NCBI GenBank assembly: GCA_030531285.1
Contig: JAUNNW010000001.1
Location: 1 to 23,750, forward strand
Source: Synergistaceae bacterium
Lineage (GTDB): Bacteria; Synergistota; Synergistia; Synergistales; Synergistaceae
Direction: 5' to 3'
DNA length: 23,750 nucleotides
The notes under the pieces were generated by a model, which was given only the letters and a program-made list of their open reading frames with translations, was not told the DNA's origin and did no database searches. Positions 1-7,645 of the stretch are shown here, one piece after another. Position numbers and translations under genes: made by a program. Numbering within the stretch: position 1 is the stretch's first letter; every line of letters begins with the position of its first letter.

Positions 1-101
1 GCCACGACGGAGTGATAAAGCATGAGGATAATCTCGCGCTGTGCGAAGACGGCAGTGCCGTTCTCATTCCTGACGAAAATTATGTAAAAGCAAGATATTA
101 A
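1..101 (+). CDS. C-terminal fragment of an unrecognised protein
   Basis: A reading frame open from the left edge (codons in register from base 3) ends at TAA 99-101. It gives about 32 residues ending in DENYVKARY. The fragment is hydrophilic and mixed in charge, with no domain I recognise. It is the only plausible plus-strand gene in the window and converges with the phosphatase gene on a shared terminator at 228-251. The upstream part lies outside the window, so the function cannot be called. The 126 bases between its stop and the terminator show nothing coding. Confidence 0.55.
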   Translation, partial: HDGVIKHEDNLALCEDGSAVLIPDENYVKARY

Positions 102-227
102 AGCAGAATCAAAGCCGCTAAAAGACCGGCTTGTGGTTACAGAAACAAGATTGTTTTTCTGCCTTGATAAAGTTCATTTCCGTTTCCGATACGGATTCTT
201 CTAAATTCCGCAAACAAGCAAGAGAAA

Positions 228-251
228 AGCAGGCTCCGGCAGGAGCCTGCT
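228..251. terminator. Bidirectional intrinsic terminator
   Basis: A perfect 10-bp stem (228-237 with 242-251, arms AGCAGGCTCC / GGAGCCTGCT) closes a 4-base loop. T-rich tracts follow on both strands: TTTT after 250 on plus, and TTTTCTCTT on minus. It lies between the plus-strand fragment and the minus-strand phosphatase gene, so it can stop both transcripts. Confidence 0.85.
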
Positions 252-273
252 TTTAAGATCAAATACTGTCGTA

Positions 274-1731
274 TTAACGTGTTTTGTAACCGGCAAATGC
301 AGGTTTATCGCCTACGCCGTCGCCTTTGAAGTTTTTGCCTTTAAGTTTTGTGTTGTTGTTGATGAGGTCTTTGATTGACGTACCGCCTTCAAGCATCGCA
401 AGCCATTTGTCGCCTTTTTCGCTGAGAAGTGTGGCTTTGTCTTTGCCAAGACGCTGCACTTCGGGTTTTGCCCAGAGGTAACCTCCGTTTTCGTTGCGTC
501 CCTGCAGACAGTAGCGTGTGTCTCCCATTGCAACTGCTTTTGCAAGATTGATACGGTGCTTGTTCTGCCAAAGAGCCGCTGCCGCGAGGAGAGCCGCGTC
601 ATCGCTGCGTGTTCTGTTGAGTATGAGAACAACTTTGGTGTCTTTGAATTCCGTGCAGAAGTTAAAGTCGCCCTGTGAGTCCATACCGCAGAGAATTGGA
701 CCCTGTCCGTTATATTTCGGAGCAATGCGTTTCAGAATCGTCAAAGATTTGCCAAGTCCTTCTGTCTGCGGGTTGAGGTCATAGTCGTAGACATTGACGT
801 ATTTGCCGTTCACGATTTTGTTGTTCATACCGACAACGCCGGTGCAGTATATTCCGAAGATACCGTTGTTTGCTGCTGCTTTGATGATTTGTTCTGTTGA
901 TGCTGTGTCAACCCAGACATCGATGCCGTTCGCAAGGAGACAGATGTAAAGTTCCTGAAGTTCAGGTGAAACCGTGATGCCCTGATTGTAACCGATTGTG
1001 AGCTGTCCGGCTGTGCTTCCCGGGTAGTTCGCGGGGCTCGTCCATTTGCATTTTTTCCAGAATGTTTTGTCTGCAATGCTTTTTGCATTGTGGTAACGGT
1101 ATGATTCTTCTGAAAGAGCCGTTACTTCTTCCGGTGTCATTCCGGTGAAAAGATATGTAACCCACGGGTATGAGATTGACGTGCTTGTCATTTCACCGAT
1201 TGCGTCATAGAGCCAGCGGGTCTTTGTCGCAAATTCTTTCCAGTCGTCTGTTGCCTGCCATTCAGCCATTTGCGCGACTTTTGCGGGTGTCGGGCAGACA
1301 TAGCCTTTCGCATAGAGTTTTGCGTATGCTTTTGCCGCGTCTGTCGCCGCCTGTCTGATTGTCGCGTTGCCAAGGTCTCCGCCTACAGGTTTGTCGAGGA
1401 CTTCTGTCGGGATTCCTGTGAGAAGAACTTCGAGCATCTGTTCCGGTTTCGCGCCAAGACGAAGTCTTTCGAGCTGATAGATTGTTGTCTGCTCAAAGAC
1501 GTCGAGGATTGCTGTCGTGTTGTCCCAGTCAAATGCTGCGTACGGTTTGCGGTCAGCTTTGTAGTTCGGGCTGGCTTTGCCGTATGTCGCAAGCATTTCG
1601 TTGATGACTGCTTTTGTGTTCGGTTCCCATGCATTGCTCTGGAGGAGCACCGGTTTGAATGCAAATGCCGATGATGCAAAGAGTGTTGCGATTAGTGCTG
1701 CGAGAACTGCGATTTTGGTGATTCTCTTCAT
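274..1731 (-). CDS. Secreted HAD-family phosphatase, phosphorylcholine phosphatase-like
   Basis: A 485-aa protein. The ATG at 1731 is chosen over an in-frame TTG at 1749 because a GGAGG lies 8 nt upstream and translation then opens with a classic signal peptide (MKRITKIAVL, a hydrophobic core, then SAFA before the predicted cut). Residues 67-72 read FDWDNT, the HAD motif I with nucleophile D68 and acid/base D70. A later GMDSQGDFNF segment fits the Mg-binding motif IV. This arrangement is typical of PchP-like HAD phosphatases, which hydrolyse phosphorylcholine and phosphoethanolamine outside the cytoplasm. The protein is longer than Pseudomonas PchP (about 350 aa). It sits directly after the eut operon terminator. 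Supply of ethanolamine (and Pi) is therefore an attractive role, but this is inferred. A general secreted acid phosphatase is the alternative. Confidence 0.7.
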   Translation of the reverse strand: MKRITKIAVLAALIATLFASSAFAFKPVLLQSNAWEPNTKAVINEMLATYGKASPNYKADRKPYAAFDWDNTTAILDVFEQTTIYQLERLRLGAKPEQMLEVLLTGIPTEVLDKPVGGDLGNATIRQAATDAAKAYAKLYAKGYVCPTPAKVAQMAEWQATDDWKEFATKTRWLYDAIGEMTSTSISYPWVTYLFTGMTPEEVTALSEESYRYHNAKSIADKTFWKKCKWTSPANYPGSTAGQLTIGYNQGITVSPELQELYICLLANGIDVWVDTASTEQIIKAAANNGIFGIYCTGVVGMNNKIVNGKYVNVYDYDLNPQTEGLGKSLTILKRIAPKYNGQGPILCGMDSQGDFNFCTEFKDTKVVLILNRTRSDDAALLAAAALWQNKHRINLAKAVAMGDTRYCLQGRNENGGYLWAKPEVQRLGKDKATLLSEKGDKWLAMLEGGTSIKDLINNNTKLKGKNFKGDGVGDKPAFAGYKTR

Positions 1732-1773
1732 AACTTTCGCCTCCGTCAAAAAGATTTGGATTTCAGTTTCCCT

Positions 1774-1800
1774 ATTTTACCACTTTTTTGTTTGGCACAA
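1774..1800 (-). promoter_or_regulatory. Possible promoter of the phosphatase gene
   Basis: On the minus strand a TAAAAT -10 (1774-1779) is preceded by a weak TTGTGC -35 (1795-1800) with a short 15-bp spacer. The predicted start is about 36 nt before the ATG. Some promoter is needed because the eut terminator lies just upstream. The -35 matches poorly, so this is tentative. Confidence 0.35.
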
Positions 1801-1809
1801 CCATATTTT

Positions 1810-1845
1810 TCAATAAAAAATGCGGCGCTTTTCGCGCCGCATTTT
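1810..1845 (-). terminator. Intrinsic terminator ending the eut operon
   Basis: An 8-bp GC-rich stem (1821-1828 with 1834-1841, TGCGGCGC / GCGCCGCA) is extended by four A-T pairs and closes a 5-base loop. On the minus strand it is followed by TTTTTTATTG. It lies 14 bases past the eutQ stop and separates the eut operon from the phosphatase gene. Confidence 0.88.
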
Positions 1846-1858
1846 ACACTGCGAGACT

Positions 1859-2326
1859 TTAGAGCAGATCAGCCCAGTTCGCCGGATAGGTTACGTATGC
1901 GTAGCGTACCTTGTCGGGCGTCTGGAAGTGAATGTGCGTGTTCTTCGGTATGAAGATCATGTCGCCAGGGTGCCCCGTGACTATATGTCCGTCTGTTTCT
2001 ATCTGGAGCGTGCCTTCAAGAACGATGTCATATTCGTCGTAGGTCAGTGTCCATTCAAGCGCCGCATGGTCAAGTTCCATGTAGCCCGGTCCCATGTTTG
2101 GCGATTCGTCAAGCGTCGTAACGTCTTTGAGAGATACTCCGTCAACTTCAAAACGCTCTGTTTTTACGGTGTCGCCTTTGACTACCAGCACACCGCTGGG
2201 CGCTTTTTTCTTGACAAAGTCGCCCGGAATTGTCTGAAGCGTGGCATTTTCTCCGGCTGCAGCTCCGAGTTTTTCAACAAGCGCCTGTTTGATTATTTCG
2301 CGGATTAGCTGTTCGCTTACGTTCAT
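1859..2326 (-). CDS. eutQ: EutQ cupin protein, short form (acetate kinase activity reported for the family)
   Basis: A 155-aa cupin-fold protein, last gene of the operon. The C-terminal half carries the EutQ hallmarks: YDEYDIVLEGTL, then PGDMIFIPKNTHIHF, and the ending YPANWADLL (enterobacterial EutQ ends PANWQSL). Residues 1-20 form an amphipathic helix (SEQLIREIIKQALVEKL) resembling microcompartment encapsulation peptides. EutQ is known to associate with the Eut shell and has reported acetate kinase activity in Salmonella. Enterobacterial EutQ is about 230 aa. The N-terminal domain missing here resembles the separate 98-aa protein encoded at 5846-6142. It lies 24 bp after eutH with a strong ribosome binding site (GGAGAG) in the gap. 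Confidence 0.9.
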   Translation of the reverse strand: MNVSEQLIREIIKQALVEKLGAAAGENATLQTIPGDFVKKKAPSGVLVVKGDTVKTERFEVDGVSLKDVTTLDESPNMGPGYMELDHAALEWTLTYDEYDIVLEGTLQIETDGHIVTGHPGDMIFIPKNTHIHFQTPDKVRYAYVTYPANWADLL

Positions 2327-2350
2327 TTTTGTCTCTCCTTCAGCTTAGAG

Positions 2351-3613
2351 CTATTTGCTGCCCGTGACTTTGCTGATGAGTTTTTCTGAAAGCGCCCAGG
2401 CAACTATTACCGCTGTGACACCCGCAACAAGTTTACCGACAACCATCGGGAATATCATTTCTTTGCAGACACCGCCGCAGAAGCCAAGGTGATCGCCGAA
2501 TACGAATGCCGCCGAGACAAAGAACGCAACGTTGAGAAGTTTGCCTTTGGCGTTCATGTCACCGAGCATATTGATTGTTGCAACGTTGTTGGCAAGCGTG
2601 GCGACAAGGCCTGCTGAGCCTGTTTCGTCCATTCCGAGCGCGCTTCCTACTTTGCTGAGCGCCTTGCCAAAGGTCTTTTTGATCCATGCAACCATCGGGA
2701 ATGCACCAATGAGAACGATTGCTATTTGTCCGCAGACAAGAAGTCCGCTTTCAAGCGGGATGACACCGTCTTTATCCGGCTCAACCATGAGGTTGAAAAG
2801 CGGGAATTTAATGCCGGTAATGTATTCAAATACAGCGATTGCACTGACTACTGTGATAAGAACCATCATGGCGTTCCCGAATTTATTGAAGCCTCTGATC
2901 ATCGCGTCTGTCGCAAACCAAAGTCCGGCGCAGACTGCCGCGGCAACGATGATAACCGGAATAAGGTTGACAAGTATCGTTCCAAGCGGCATTTTGTATT
3001 GTGTCAAATTCATGCAAAGACCGCCGGCAATGCATCCGATGGGTATCGTGATAAGTCCGCAAAGTACGCCGGCGCCGAGGAATCCCTTATCTTCGGCTTT
3101 GATGATCGAAAGAGCGATAGGAATCGTAAAAACGATTGTCGGTCCCATCATTCCGCCAAGTATAATTCCGGCAAAGTTTCCTATTGCTTCGTTGCCGGGA
3201 CCCGCAAGCTGCATTGCCATCGGGTAACCGCCCATGTCACAGGCGAGAAGTGTTGTGGCAAACATCGCGGGACTTGCTCCGAAGAATTTGTACACAGGCG
3301 CAACAATCGGTTCAAGCACTATTTTAAGAACCGGCGCCGCAGCAACAACACCTGCCATTGCAATGGCAAGCGCACCCATAGCCATGTATCCTTCGTCAAA
3401 CTGTTTGGCATATATAAAGTTGTTTTCATCATCTTTAACTTCTGCCGGTGCCGAGCTGAGCGTAAGACGAATTTTGTCTATCGCGCCAACAAGCATAAAA
3501 ATCATCATAATGAACATGATGACCGTGTTTACAGAGAGTTCTGATATCCATGCGCCAAATGATTCCGTGAATACGGCTGTGTTTGAAAGGTGACTCATAA
3601 GTTCATCAAACAT
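2351..3613 (-). CDS. eutH: Ethanolamine permease EutH
   Basis: A 420-aa integral membrane protein with about ten or eleven hydrophobic segments rich in Gly, Ala and Met, spread from residue 30 to the C-terminus. The pattern and length (family about 400 aa) fit EutH, which facilitates ethanolamine entry when external concentration or pH is low. Recognisable family segments include the GGYPMAMQLAGPGNEAIGNF region around residue 130 and DHLGFCGGVCKEMI near residue 375. It sits between the PduT-like shell gene and eutQ, as in many eutVW-type loci. It acts in the cytoplasmic membrane, outside the microcompartment. Confidence 0.93.
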   Translation of the reverse strand: MFDELMSHLSNTAVFTESFGAWISELSVNTVIMFIMMIFMLVGAIDKIRLTLSSAPAEVKDDENNFIYAKQFDEGYMAMGALAIAMAGVVAAAPVLKIVLEPIVAPVYKFFGASPAMFATTLLACDMGGYPMAMQLAGPGNEAIGNFAGIILGGMMGPTIVFTIPIALSIIKAEDKGFLGAGVLCGLITIPIGCIAGGLCMNLTQYKMPLGTILVNLIPVIIVAAAVCAGLWFATDAMIRGFNKFGNAMMVLITVVSAIAVFEYITGIKFPLFNLMVEPDKDGVIPLESGLLVCGQIAIVLIGAFPMVAWIKKTFGKALSKVGSALGMDETGSAGLVATLANNVATINMLGDMNAKGKLLNVAFFVSAAFVFGDHLGFCGGVCKEMIFPMVVGKLVAGVTAVIVAWALSEKLISKVTGSK

Positions 3614-3637
3614 GTTCTGTACCTTCCTTTGTATTTT

Positions 3638-4177
3638 TTAGAGCAGCGTTTCAAAGAGGCGTTTGTCAGGACGCGGAATTACGACCGAGTGGACGAAAAG
3701 GTCCGAGCTGTTGCTTGCCGCTTCTATTGATGCTCTTACTGCTCCGACATCGCCCGTAAGCGTTACGAAGCCTTTGCCTCCGATTGCAAAACCCGTACGA
3801 ATTTCAATAAGTTTGACACGTGCGGCTTTCGCGGCAATATCGCCCCCGTTAATGGCAGAAGCAACCGAGTAATATTCAAGAACGCCTACAGCCTGAAGCT
3901 CCGTTACCTGCGTAGTCATTGAGACCGCAGGAATGAGGTCAGGATGCACCTGAGGAATCAGCAGGGTATCGACAAGCGTTTCTCCTGCTCTCAAGATGCC
4001 TTCTTTCATAGACGCTCTGACGTCGCCTACGTCGCCGCCAACAAGGACGATATATTTACCGGGGCAGATAGTGCATGCGCGAAGCAGTTCAACCTTTGAC
4101 GCCTTAATCATAAAATCGCAGGTTTCAATGCCCATTGCGATGCTGTTAAGTTCTACCATACCAATAGCATTGTTCAT
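3638..4177 (-). CDS. Tandem-domain BMC-T shell protein, PduT-like, with possible Fe-S pore
   Basis: A 179-aa protein with two BMC domains in tandem (about 3-85 and 95-175). The first opens AIGMVELNSIAMG and the second AVGVLEYYSVASA, each with a GDVG motif, and the second ends SVVIPRP. The overall match is to PduT, a pseudohexameric trimer whose Cys38 ligates a 4Fe-4S cluster at the central pore. The corresponding position here is Cys38 in TICPGK, and there is also a Cys35. The gene follows the PduS-like reductase by 6 bp. That pairing mirrors the pdu operon, where PduS and PduT are thought to pass electrons across the shell. It is most likely an electron-conduit shell facet for cobalamin reduction; the Fe-S cluster is inferred from the conserved cysteine. 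Confidence 0.88.
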   Translation of the reverse strand: MNNAIGMVELNSIAMGIETCDFMIKASKVELLRACTICPGKYIVLVGGDVGDVRASMKEGILRAGETLVDTLLIPQVHPDLIPAVSMTTQVTELQAVGVLEYYSVASAINGGDIAAKAARVKLIEIRTGFAIGGKGFVTLTGDVGAVRASIEAASNSSDLFVHSVVIPRPDKRLFETLL

Positions 4178-4183
4178 CTGGTT

Positions 4184-5554
4184 TTACTTCCTCCCCTCGG
4201 ACGAGATGACGGCGCCTTTTGCGTCGACCGATTTGACCACTCCGGCAAAGCCGGTATGAATATTCGTGGAGAGTGCGCCCTCCGCCGCAGCCGCTATAAG
4301 CTGACCTTTTTCAACCTTGTCTCCGGCTTTTACAACCGGCTGGGCAGGTTTACCGATATGCTGACTGAACGGCACAAATACGCTCTTCGGAGTGTATTCG
4401 ATAAATTCATCGTGCGCATGTCTTCCGTAATATTTGTTCAGACCAAGACGCGCGACAAGTCTTGAAGTTGCGATACGCTTGTGATTGATCGTCGGAAGCG
4501 CATGCGGTTCCTGATTCTTGGGCATATCAAGTCCTCTTTCACGAAGTTTGACCTTGAAATATCCGTTGGCTTTTCTCGGTGAGAGGTTCATCGGGCAGGC
4601 GAACATTTCACACACTCCGCAGTCGCAGCAGTTAAGCGCCGACCCGAAGCAGCGTACAAATTCCTCGTCATCCGTTATTGAATTTTCTCTCCAGAAATTG
4701 CGCATTACCATGTGCGGCAGGATTTTGTGGCCTGTCTGGTAACGCGGGCACATGTCCGTACAGAATCTGCACTGGATGCATGAGCTTTTCGCCATGTGGC
4801 GAATTCCTTCGATTGGTTTAAGAGCGCGGCTGATAAGATAGTGGTTTTTCGGAAGAACAATTATGTTGCCTGTTGTTTTGGTAACAACAGTGTTTTTGAT
4901 GTCGTCTCCTACAACCACTTTGCCCATCATAGGTCCGCCCATGATTATCGCGTATTCTCCCCACTCGAGAAGAGGACCGGCCTGGTTAATGCACTCTACA
5001 ACCGATGTTCCGAGAGGAACACGAAGCATTGTTGTTTCTTTGACTTCGCCGACGACTGAGAGGAATTTGTCGCAAACAGGCTGTCCCTTCATTGCATAAT
5101 GGAGGTTCAGCATTGTTCCGACGTTGTCCACAACAGCGCCGACCTGAAGCGGGAGCCCGCGCTCCGGCACGCTGCGTCCGGTGACGAACTGAACCATTGT
5201 CTGTTCATCGCCTGCAGGATAAAACGCAGGCATTCCGCAGATTTCTATTTTTGCGCCGGCGCGTTTGATTGCCGCCTGAAGTGATTCGATTTCAGCCTTA
5301 TAGATAGCCTTAATGGCGATGACAATTTTCTGTGCCTGAAGATGTGCTGCAGTCTGAACGACAGCGTCGATCATCTCGTCAGCATATTTGCGGCATATAA
5401 ATTTGTCCGTCTCAATAAGAGGCTCGCATTCCGCAGCGTTAATAATAAAATATTCCGCTTTGGCATTGAGCTTGACATGAGTAGGGAAACCCGCGCCACC
5501 AGCACCGACTATTCCGGCTGATTTTACTGTTTCTATAAAATCCATGTCTGCCAC
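4184..5554 (-). CDS. PduS-like cobalamin reductase (RnfC/SLBB-type flavo-Fe-S protein)
   Basis: A 456-aa protein of the RnfC/PduS family. The N-terminus has a glycine-rich nucleotide-binding loop (GIVGAGGAGFPTH, 14-26) followed by the family segment INAAECEPL (39-47). An SLBB-like region occupies the middle. Two 4Fe-4S motifs follow: C259-x2-C262-x2-C265-x3-C269-P, and a second set around C309/C312/C315/C320 with CGVCEMFACP. The C-terminal 60 residues look like a lipoyl-type barrel with GDKVEKGQLI. PduS reduces cob(III)/cob(II)alamin so that an adenosyltransferase can regenerate AdoCbl. Here the partner would be EutT, with electrons possibly relayed by the adjacent PduT-like trimer. It lies tightly between eutN and the BMC-T gene. 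Confidence 0.88.
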   Translation of the reverse strand: MADMDFIETVKSAGIVGAGGAGFPTHVKLNAKAEYFIINAAECEPLIETDKFICRKYADEMIDAVVQTAAHLQAQKIVIAIKAIYKAEIESLQAAIKRAGAKIEICGMPAFYPAGDEQTMVQFVTGRSVPERGLPLQVGAVVDNVGTMLNLHYAMKGQPVCDKFLSVVGEVKETTMLRVPLGTSVVECINQAGPLLEWGEYAIIMGGPMMGKVVVGDDIKNTVVTKTTGNIIVLPKNHYLISRALKPIEGIRHMAKSSCIQCRFCTDMCPRYQTGHKILPHMVMRNFWRENSITDDEEFVRCFGSALNCCDCGVCEMFACPMNLSPRKANGYFKVKLRERGLDMPKNQEPHALPTINHKRIATSRLVARLGLNKYYGRHAHDEFIEYTPKSVFVPFSQHIGKPAQPVVKAGDKVEKGQLIAAAAEGALSTNIHTGFAGVVKSVDAKGAVISSEGRK

Positions 5555-5560
5555 TCTTTC

Positions 5561-5842
5561 TTAGATTGCCTTTGTATCGATATCAAAATCATCTACGATA
5601 CCGACAACAGAGGCATCTATTGGATTTGAGGTATTCCCGCTAGCACTTCTTGCGGAACTGCCGCTGACATATATAACAGTTTCGCCAACACCAGCGCCTA
5701 TAATGTCAATCGCTACCATCGGGGCGTCATCCAATGAATTGTCTATTACGTTTATCGGCTGCAATATGAGCAGTTTGAACGGCGCAAGCCTTTCTTCTTT
5801 TCTCGTTGCCCATATATTGCCGAGAACCTTGGCAATTTTCAT
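5561..5842 (-). CDS. eutN: BMC vertex protein EutN (CcmL family pentamer)
   Basis: A 93-aa EutN/CcmL protein of typical length. It starts MKIAKVLGNIWATRKEE, matching the family opening (KVxGxVxAT.K), has LLILQPIN in the second strand, and continues with GAGVGETVIYVSGSSAR before VVGIVDDF near the end. The family forms pentamers that cap the twelve vertices of the icosahedral shell. It is the only BMC-P gene in the locus and so must supply all vertices. The gene starts 3 bp after the stop of the 98-aa protein gene, suggesting translational coupling. Confidence 0.92.
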   Translation of the reverse strand: MKIAKVLGNIWATRKEERLAPFKLLILQPINVIDNSLDDAPMVAIDIIGAGVGETVIYVSGSSARSASGNTSNPIDASVVGIVDDFDIDTKAI

Positions 5843-5845
5843 TGA

Positions 5846-6142
5846 TTATCCCCTGACAACTTCTATACGGTTCTTTGCAGCGTATTCGCGCGCAAGGTCC
5901 GTAACGATTGTATTTTCGCAGATGTTGATGCGTTTTGCTCCGGCAACTGCCGCTTCTCTGACGTCACGCTCGGAAATAACGCGTTTTTTGAACGTTTTTT
6001 CGATTACAGGGGCTGACGCTTCGCAGCAGCAGACTGCAGCAGGCTGAGGAACGTTGGCATTACACGATTTTTTTGATTCAAGTTCCTGAAGCTTGAGCAA
6101 AACTCTTCTCAGGACCTCCTGAACCAAGGCTTCGTAATCCAT
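5846..6142 (-). CDS. Small eut protein resembling the N-terminal domain of EutQ, with Cys-rich linker
   Basis: A 98-aa protein in three parts. Residues 2-21 form an amphipathic helix (YEALVQEVLRRVLLKLQEL) like an encapsulation peptide. Residues 22-50 are a linker with Cys27 and a Cys38-39-40 triplet. Residues 53-98 (KRVISERDVREAAVAG ... TDLAREYAAKNRIEVV) resemble the first 45 residues of enterobacterial EutQ (KLITANDIREAHARG ... TPEAREVADLLGFTI) as I recall that sequence. A shorter version of the same motif is in EutT of this locus (SPAAREYLRQRKIEIV, residues 31-46). The EutQ of this locus lacks that domain, so this may be its detached half. The role is unknown; shell or cargo binding is a guess. 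A strong AGGAGG precedes the ATG, and the gene abuts eutJ without a gap. Confidence 0.7.
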   Translation of the reverse strand: MDYEALVQEVLRRVLLKLQELESKKSCNANVPQPAAVCCCEASAPVIEKTFKKRVISERDVREAAVAGAKRINICENTIVTDLAREYAAKNRIEVVRG

Positions 6143-6991
6143 TTAGTATTCCTCCTCTGTTTCGTTATCAAGTATGCAGTTTGCAGCTATTCCGGCGGGC
6201 GTAACCAAGAACGGATCGGCAGGTTTAATCGTTTCAATGCCCGTTACCTTTTTGAATACTTTTTCAATATCCGTCAGGCACGAGGTGCCTCCGCAAAGGT
6301 ATATTGTATCTGTTTCCGACGGGTTAATATGACGAATTACTATTGATGCCATTTTTTCAATAACCGGACGGATAATGGGCATTATTTCTTTATGCCTTGC
6401 GTAATCCATTTTGATTGCTTCCGCCTCGTCGATAGAGATTCGCTGATTTCCTGCGAGTACAAGAGTTACATGAGTTCCGCCAGTAGGTTCATCGTATATC
6501 TGCGTAACCTTTCCGTCCTTGAATATTGCAAGACCGGTCGTTCCGCCGCCTATATCAACTACGACACCGTTTTCAATGTTGTAAATTGAGTTGGCGGCTG
6601 TCGGTTCGTCAAGTACGTTTGTTACGCGCAGCCCTGCGCCTTCCGCAACATATCTGTGCGTACGGGCGCTGCTTTCGGTACCTGCCGGCATCGCGATTGC
6701 ACACTGATTGAGTTCCGTGCCTATGCGATCTTCAAGTTTCTGTCTGAGCGCACGGCTTATGTTTAGAGCTCCTGTGTAATCTACGACAACACCGTCACGC
6801 AGCACGCTTGCCGCCTGTTTTTCACACGCGACAGGATTGTTCTCTTCATCGAGGACAACCATAACAATGTAGGCGGTGCCAAGGTCAAGCCCAACTTTGT
6901 AACGCGGATTTTTCTTTTTGGGAAGAAAAACCTGCGTTTCCGAGGCTGCGACCTTTTTCATGTAGCTGTTGACTCTTTTCAGGTCAAGCAT
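6143..6991 (-). CDS. eutJ: EutJ, Hsp70/actin-like putative chaperone
   Basis: A 282-aa protein of the actin/Hsp70 ATPase fold, the usual EutJ length. Phosphate-1 loop GLDLGTAYIVMVVLD lies near residues 34-48, followed by DGVVVDYTGA. Phosphate-2 loop VVDIGGGTTGLAIF lies near 143-156, and a third glycine cluster YLCGGTSCL comes near 232-240. EutJ is conserved in eut loci and is thought to be a chaperone for assembly of the microcompartment or its enzymes; its client is not established. It lacks the substrate-binding domain of DnaK. It lies between pduL and the 98-aa gene. Confidence 0.9.
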   Translation of the reverse strand: MLDLKRVNSYMKKVAASETQVFLPKKKNPRYKVGLDLGTAYIVMVVLDEENNPVACEKQAASVLRDGVVVDYTGALNISRALRQKLEDRIGTELNQCAIAMPAGTESSARTHRYVAEGAGLRVTNVLDEPTAANSIYNIENGVVVDIGGGTTGLAIFKDGKVTQIYDEPTGGTHVTLVLAGNQRISIDEAEAIKMDYARHKEIMPIIRPVIEKMASIVIRHINPSETDTIYLCGGTSCLTDIEKVFKKVTGIETIKPADPFLVTPAGIAANCILDNETEEEY

Positions 6992-7012
6992 TGCAACTCT
7001 CTCCGAATCTGC

Positions 7013-7627
7013 TTATGCAATTATTTTGCCCAGCACAAAGCCCTGGACATTTGCAGCATTGGCTTCGTCAAAGTCGATGTGCATACGGTATTTCGAGGTT
7101 TCCGTTACGCGAAGCACAACGTCTTTGAATATAACAGGACGGTCCGTAATTGTTTCGACACAGACAATCTGTTTGTCCTTCCAGCCGTGACGCGCCGCAA
7201 CTTCCGGCGTGACATGGACATGGCGTTTTGCGCAGATTACGCCTTTGGGTATCGTGATAGAGCCTTTAGGTCCCTCTATCGTAACCTGTCCGCTGTTTTC
7301 GAGCTGCCCCGAAAGTCTGAGCGGTGCTTCAACGCCGAGTGTCACGGCATCGCTGCGCGACAGTTCAACCTGAGTTTCCGAACGTGCCGGACCAAGCAGG
7401 GCAACTCTTGTAAATTTGCCTTTGGGTCCGATAAGATTGACTCTCTGATCCGCAAGGAATTGCCCCGGCTGCGAGAGCGGGCGTTTGGGGATCATTTCGA
7501 CTCCGTCGCCGAAAAGACGAGCCATATCCGTTTTGCTCAGGTGTACGTGTCTCGCCGACACTTCAATGATGACAAGTGCCGCTTTATCAATGGCTTTAAG
7601 GACGTGATCAACTATTGCATCCTGCAT
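7013..7627 (-). CDS. pduL: Phosphotransacylase PduL-type (functional EutD)
   Basis: A 204-aa PduL-family phosphate acyltransferase, not related in sequence to the Pta-type EutD of enterics. Two beta-barrel halves each carry conserved zinc-site histidines: IIEVSARHVHLSK (about 20-32), ICAKRHVHVTPE (about 132-143) and HIDFDEANA near the C-terminus. It converts acetyl-CoA and Pi to acetyl-phosphate and CoA, recycling CoA for EutE inside the compartment. Residues 1-16 (MQDAIVDHVLKAIDKA) are amphipathic and fit the encapsulation peptide often found on PduL. It sits between eutT and eutJ with a ribosome binding site AAGGTGG. Confidence 0.92.
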   Translation of the reverse strand: MQDAIVDHVLKAIDKAALVIIEVSARHVHLSKTDMARLFGDGVEMIPKRPLSQPGQFLADQRVNLIGPKGKFTRVALLGPARSETQVELSRSDAVTLGVEAPLRLSGQLENSGQVTIEGPKGSITIPKGVICAKRHVHVTPEVAARHGWKDKQIVCVETITDRPVIFKDVVLRVTETSKYRMHIDFDEANAANVQGFVLGKIIA

Positions 7628-7645
7628 GACACTTAACCACCTTTA

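Noticed and set aside
1732..1749. Upstream TTG start for the phosphatase
   Set aside because: It would place the GGAGG inside the coding region and add six residues before a perfect signal peptide.
2726..3544. Long plus-strand open frame opposite eutH
   Set aside because: It is the antisense shadow of a membrane-protein gene. It has no RBS, and its composition (Asn, Lys, His, Arg and Cys rich) is not protein-like.
7079..7636. Plus-strand 185-codon frame opposite pduL
   Set aside because: It is antisense to a confidently assigned PduL gene, with no recognisable domain and no ribosome binding site seen.
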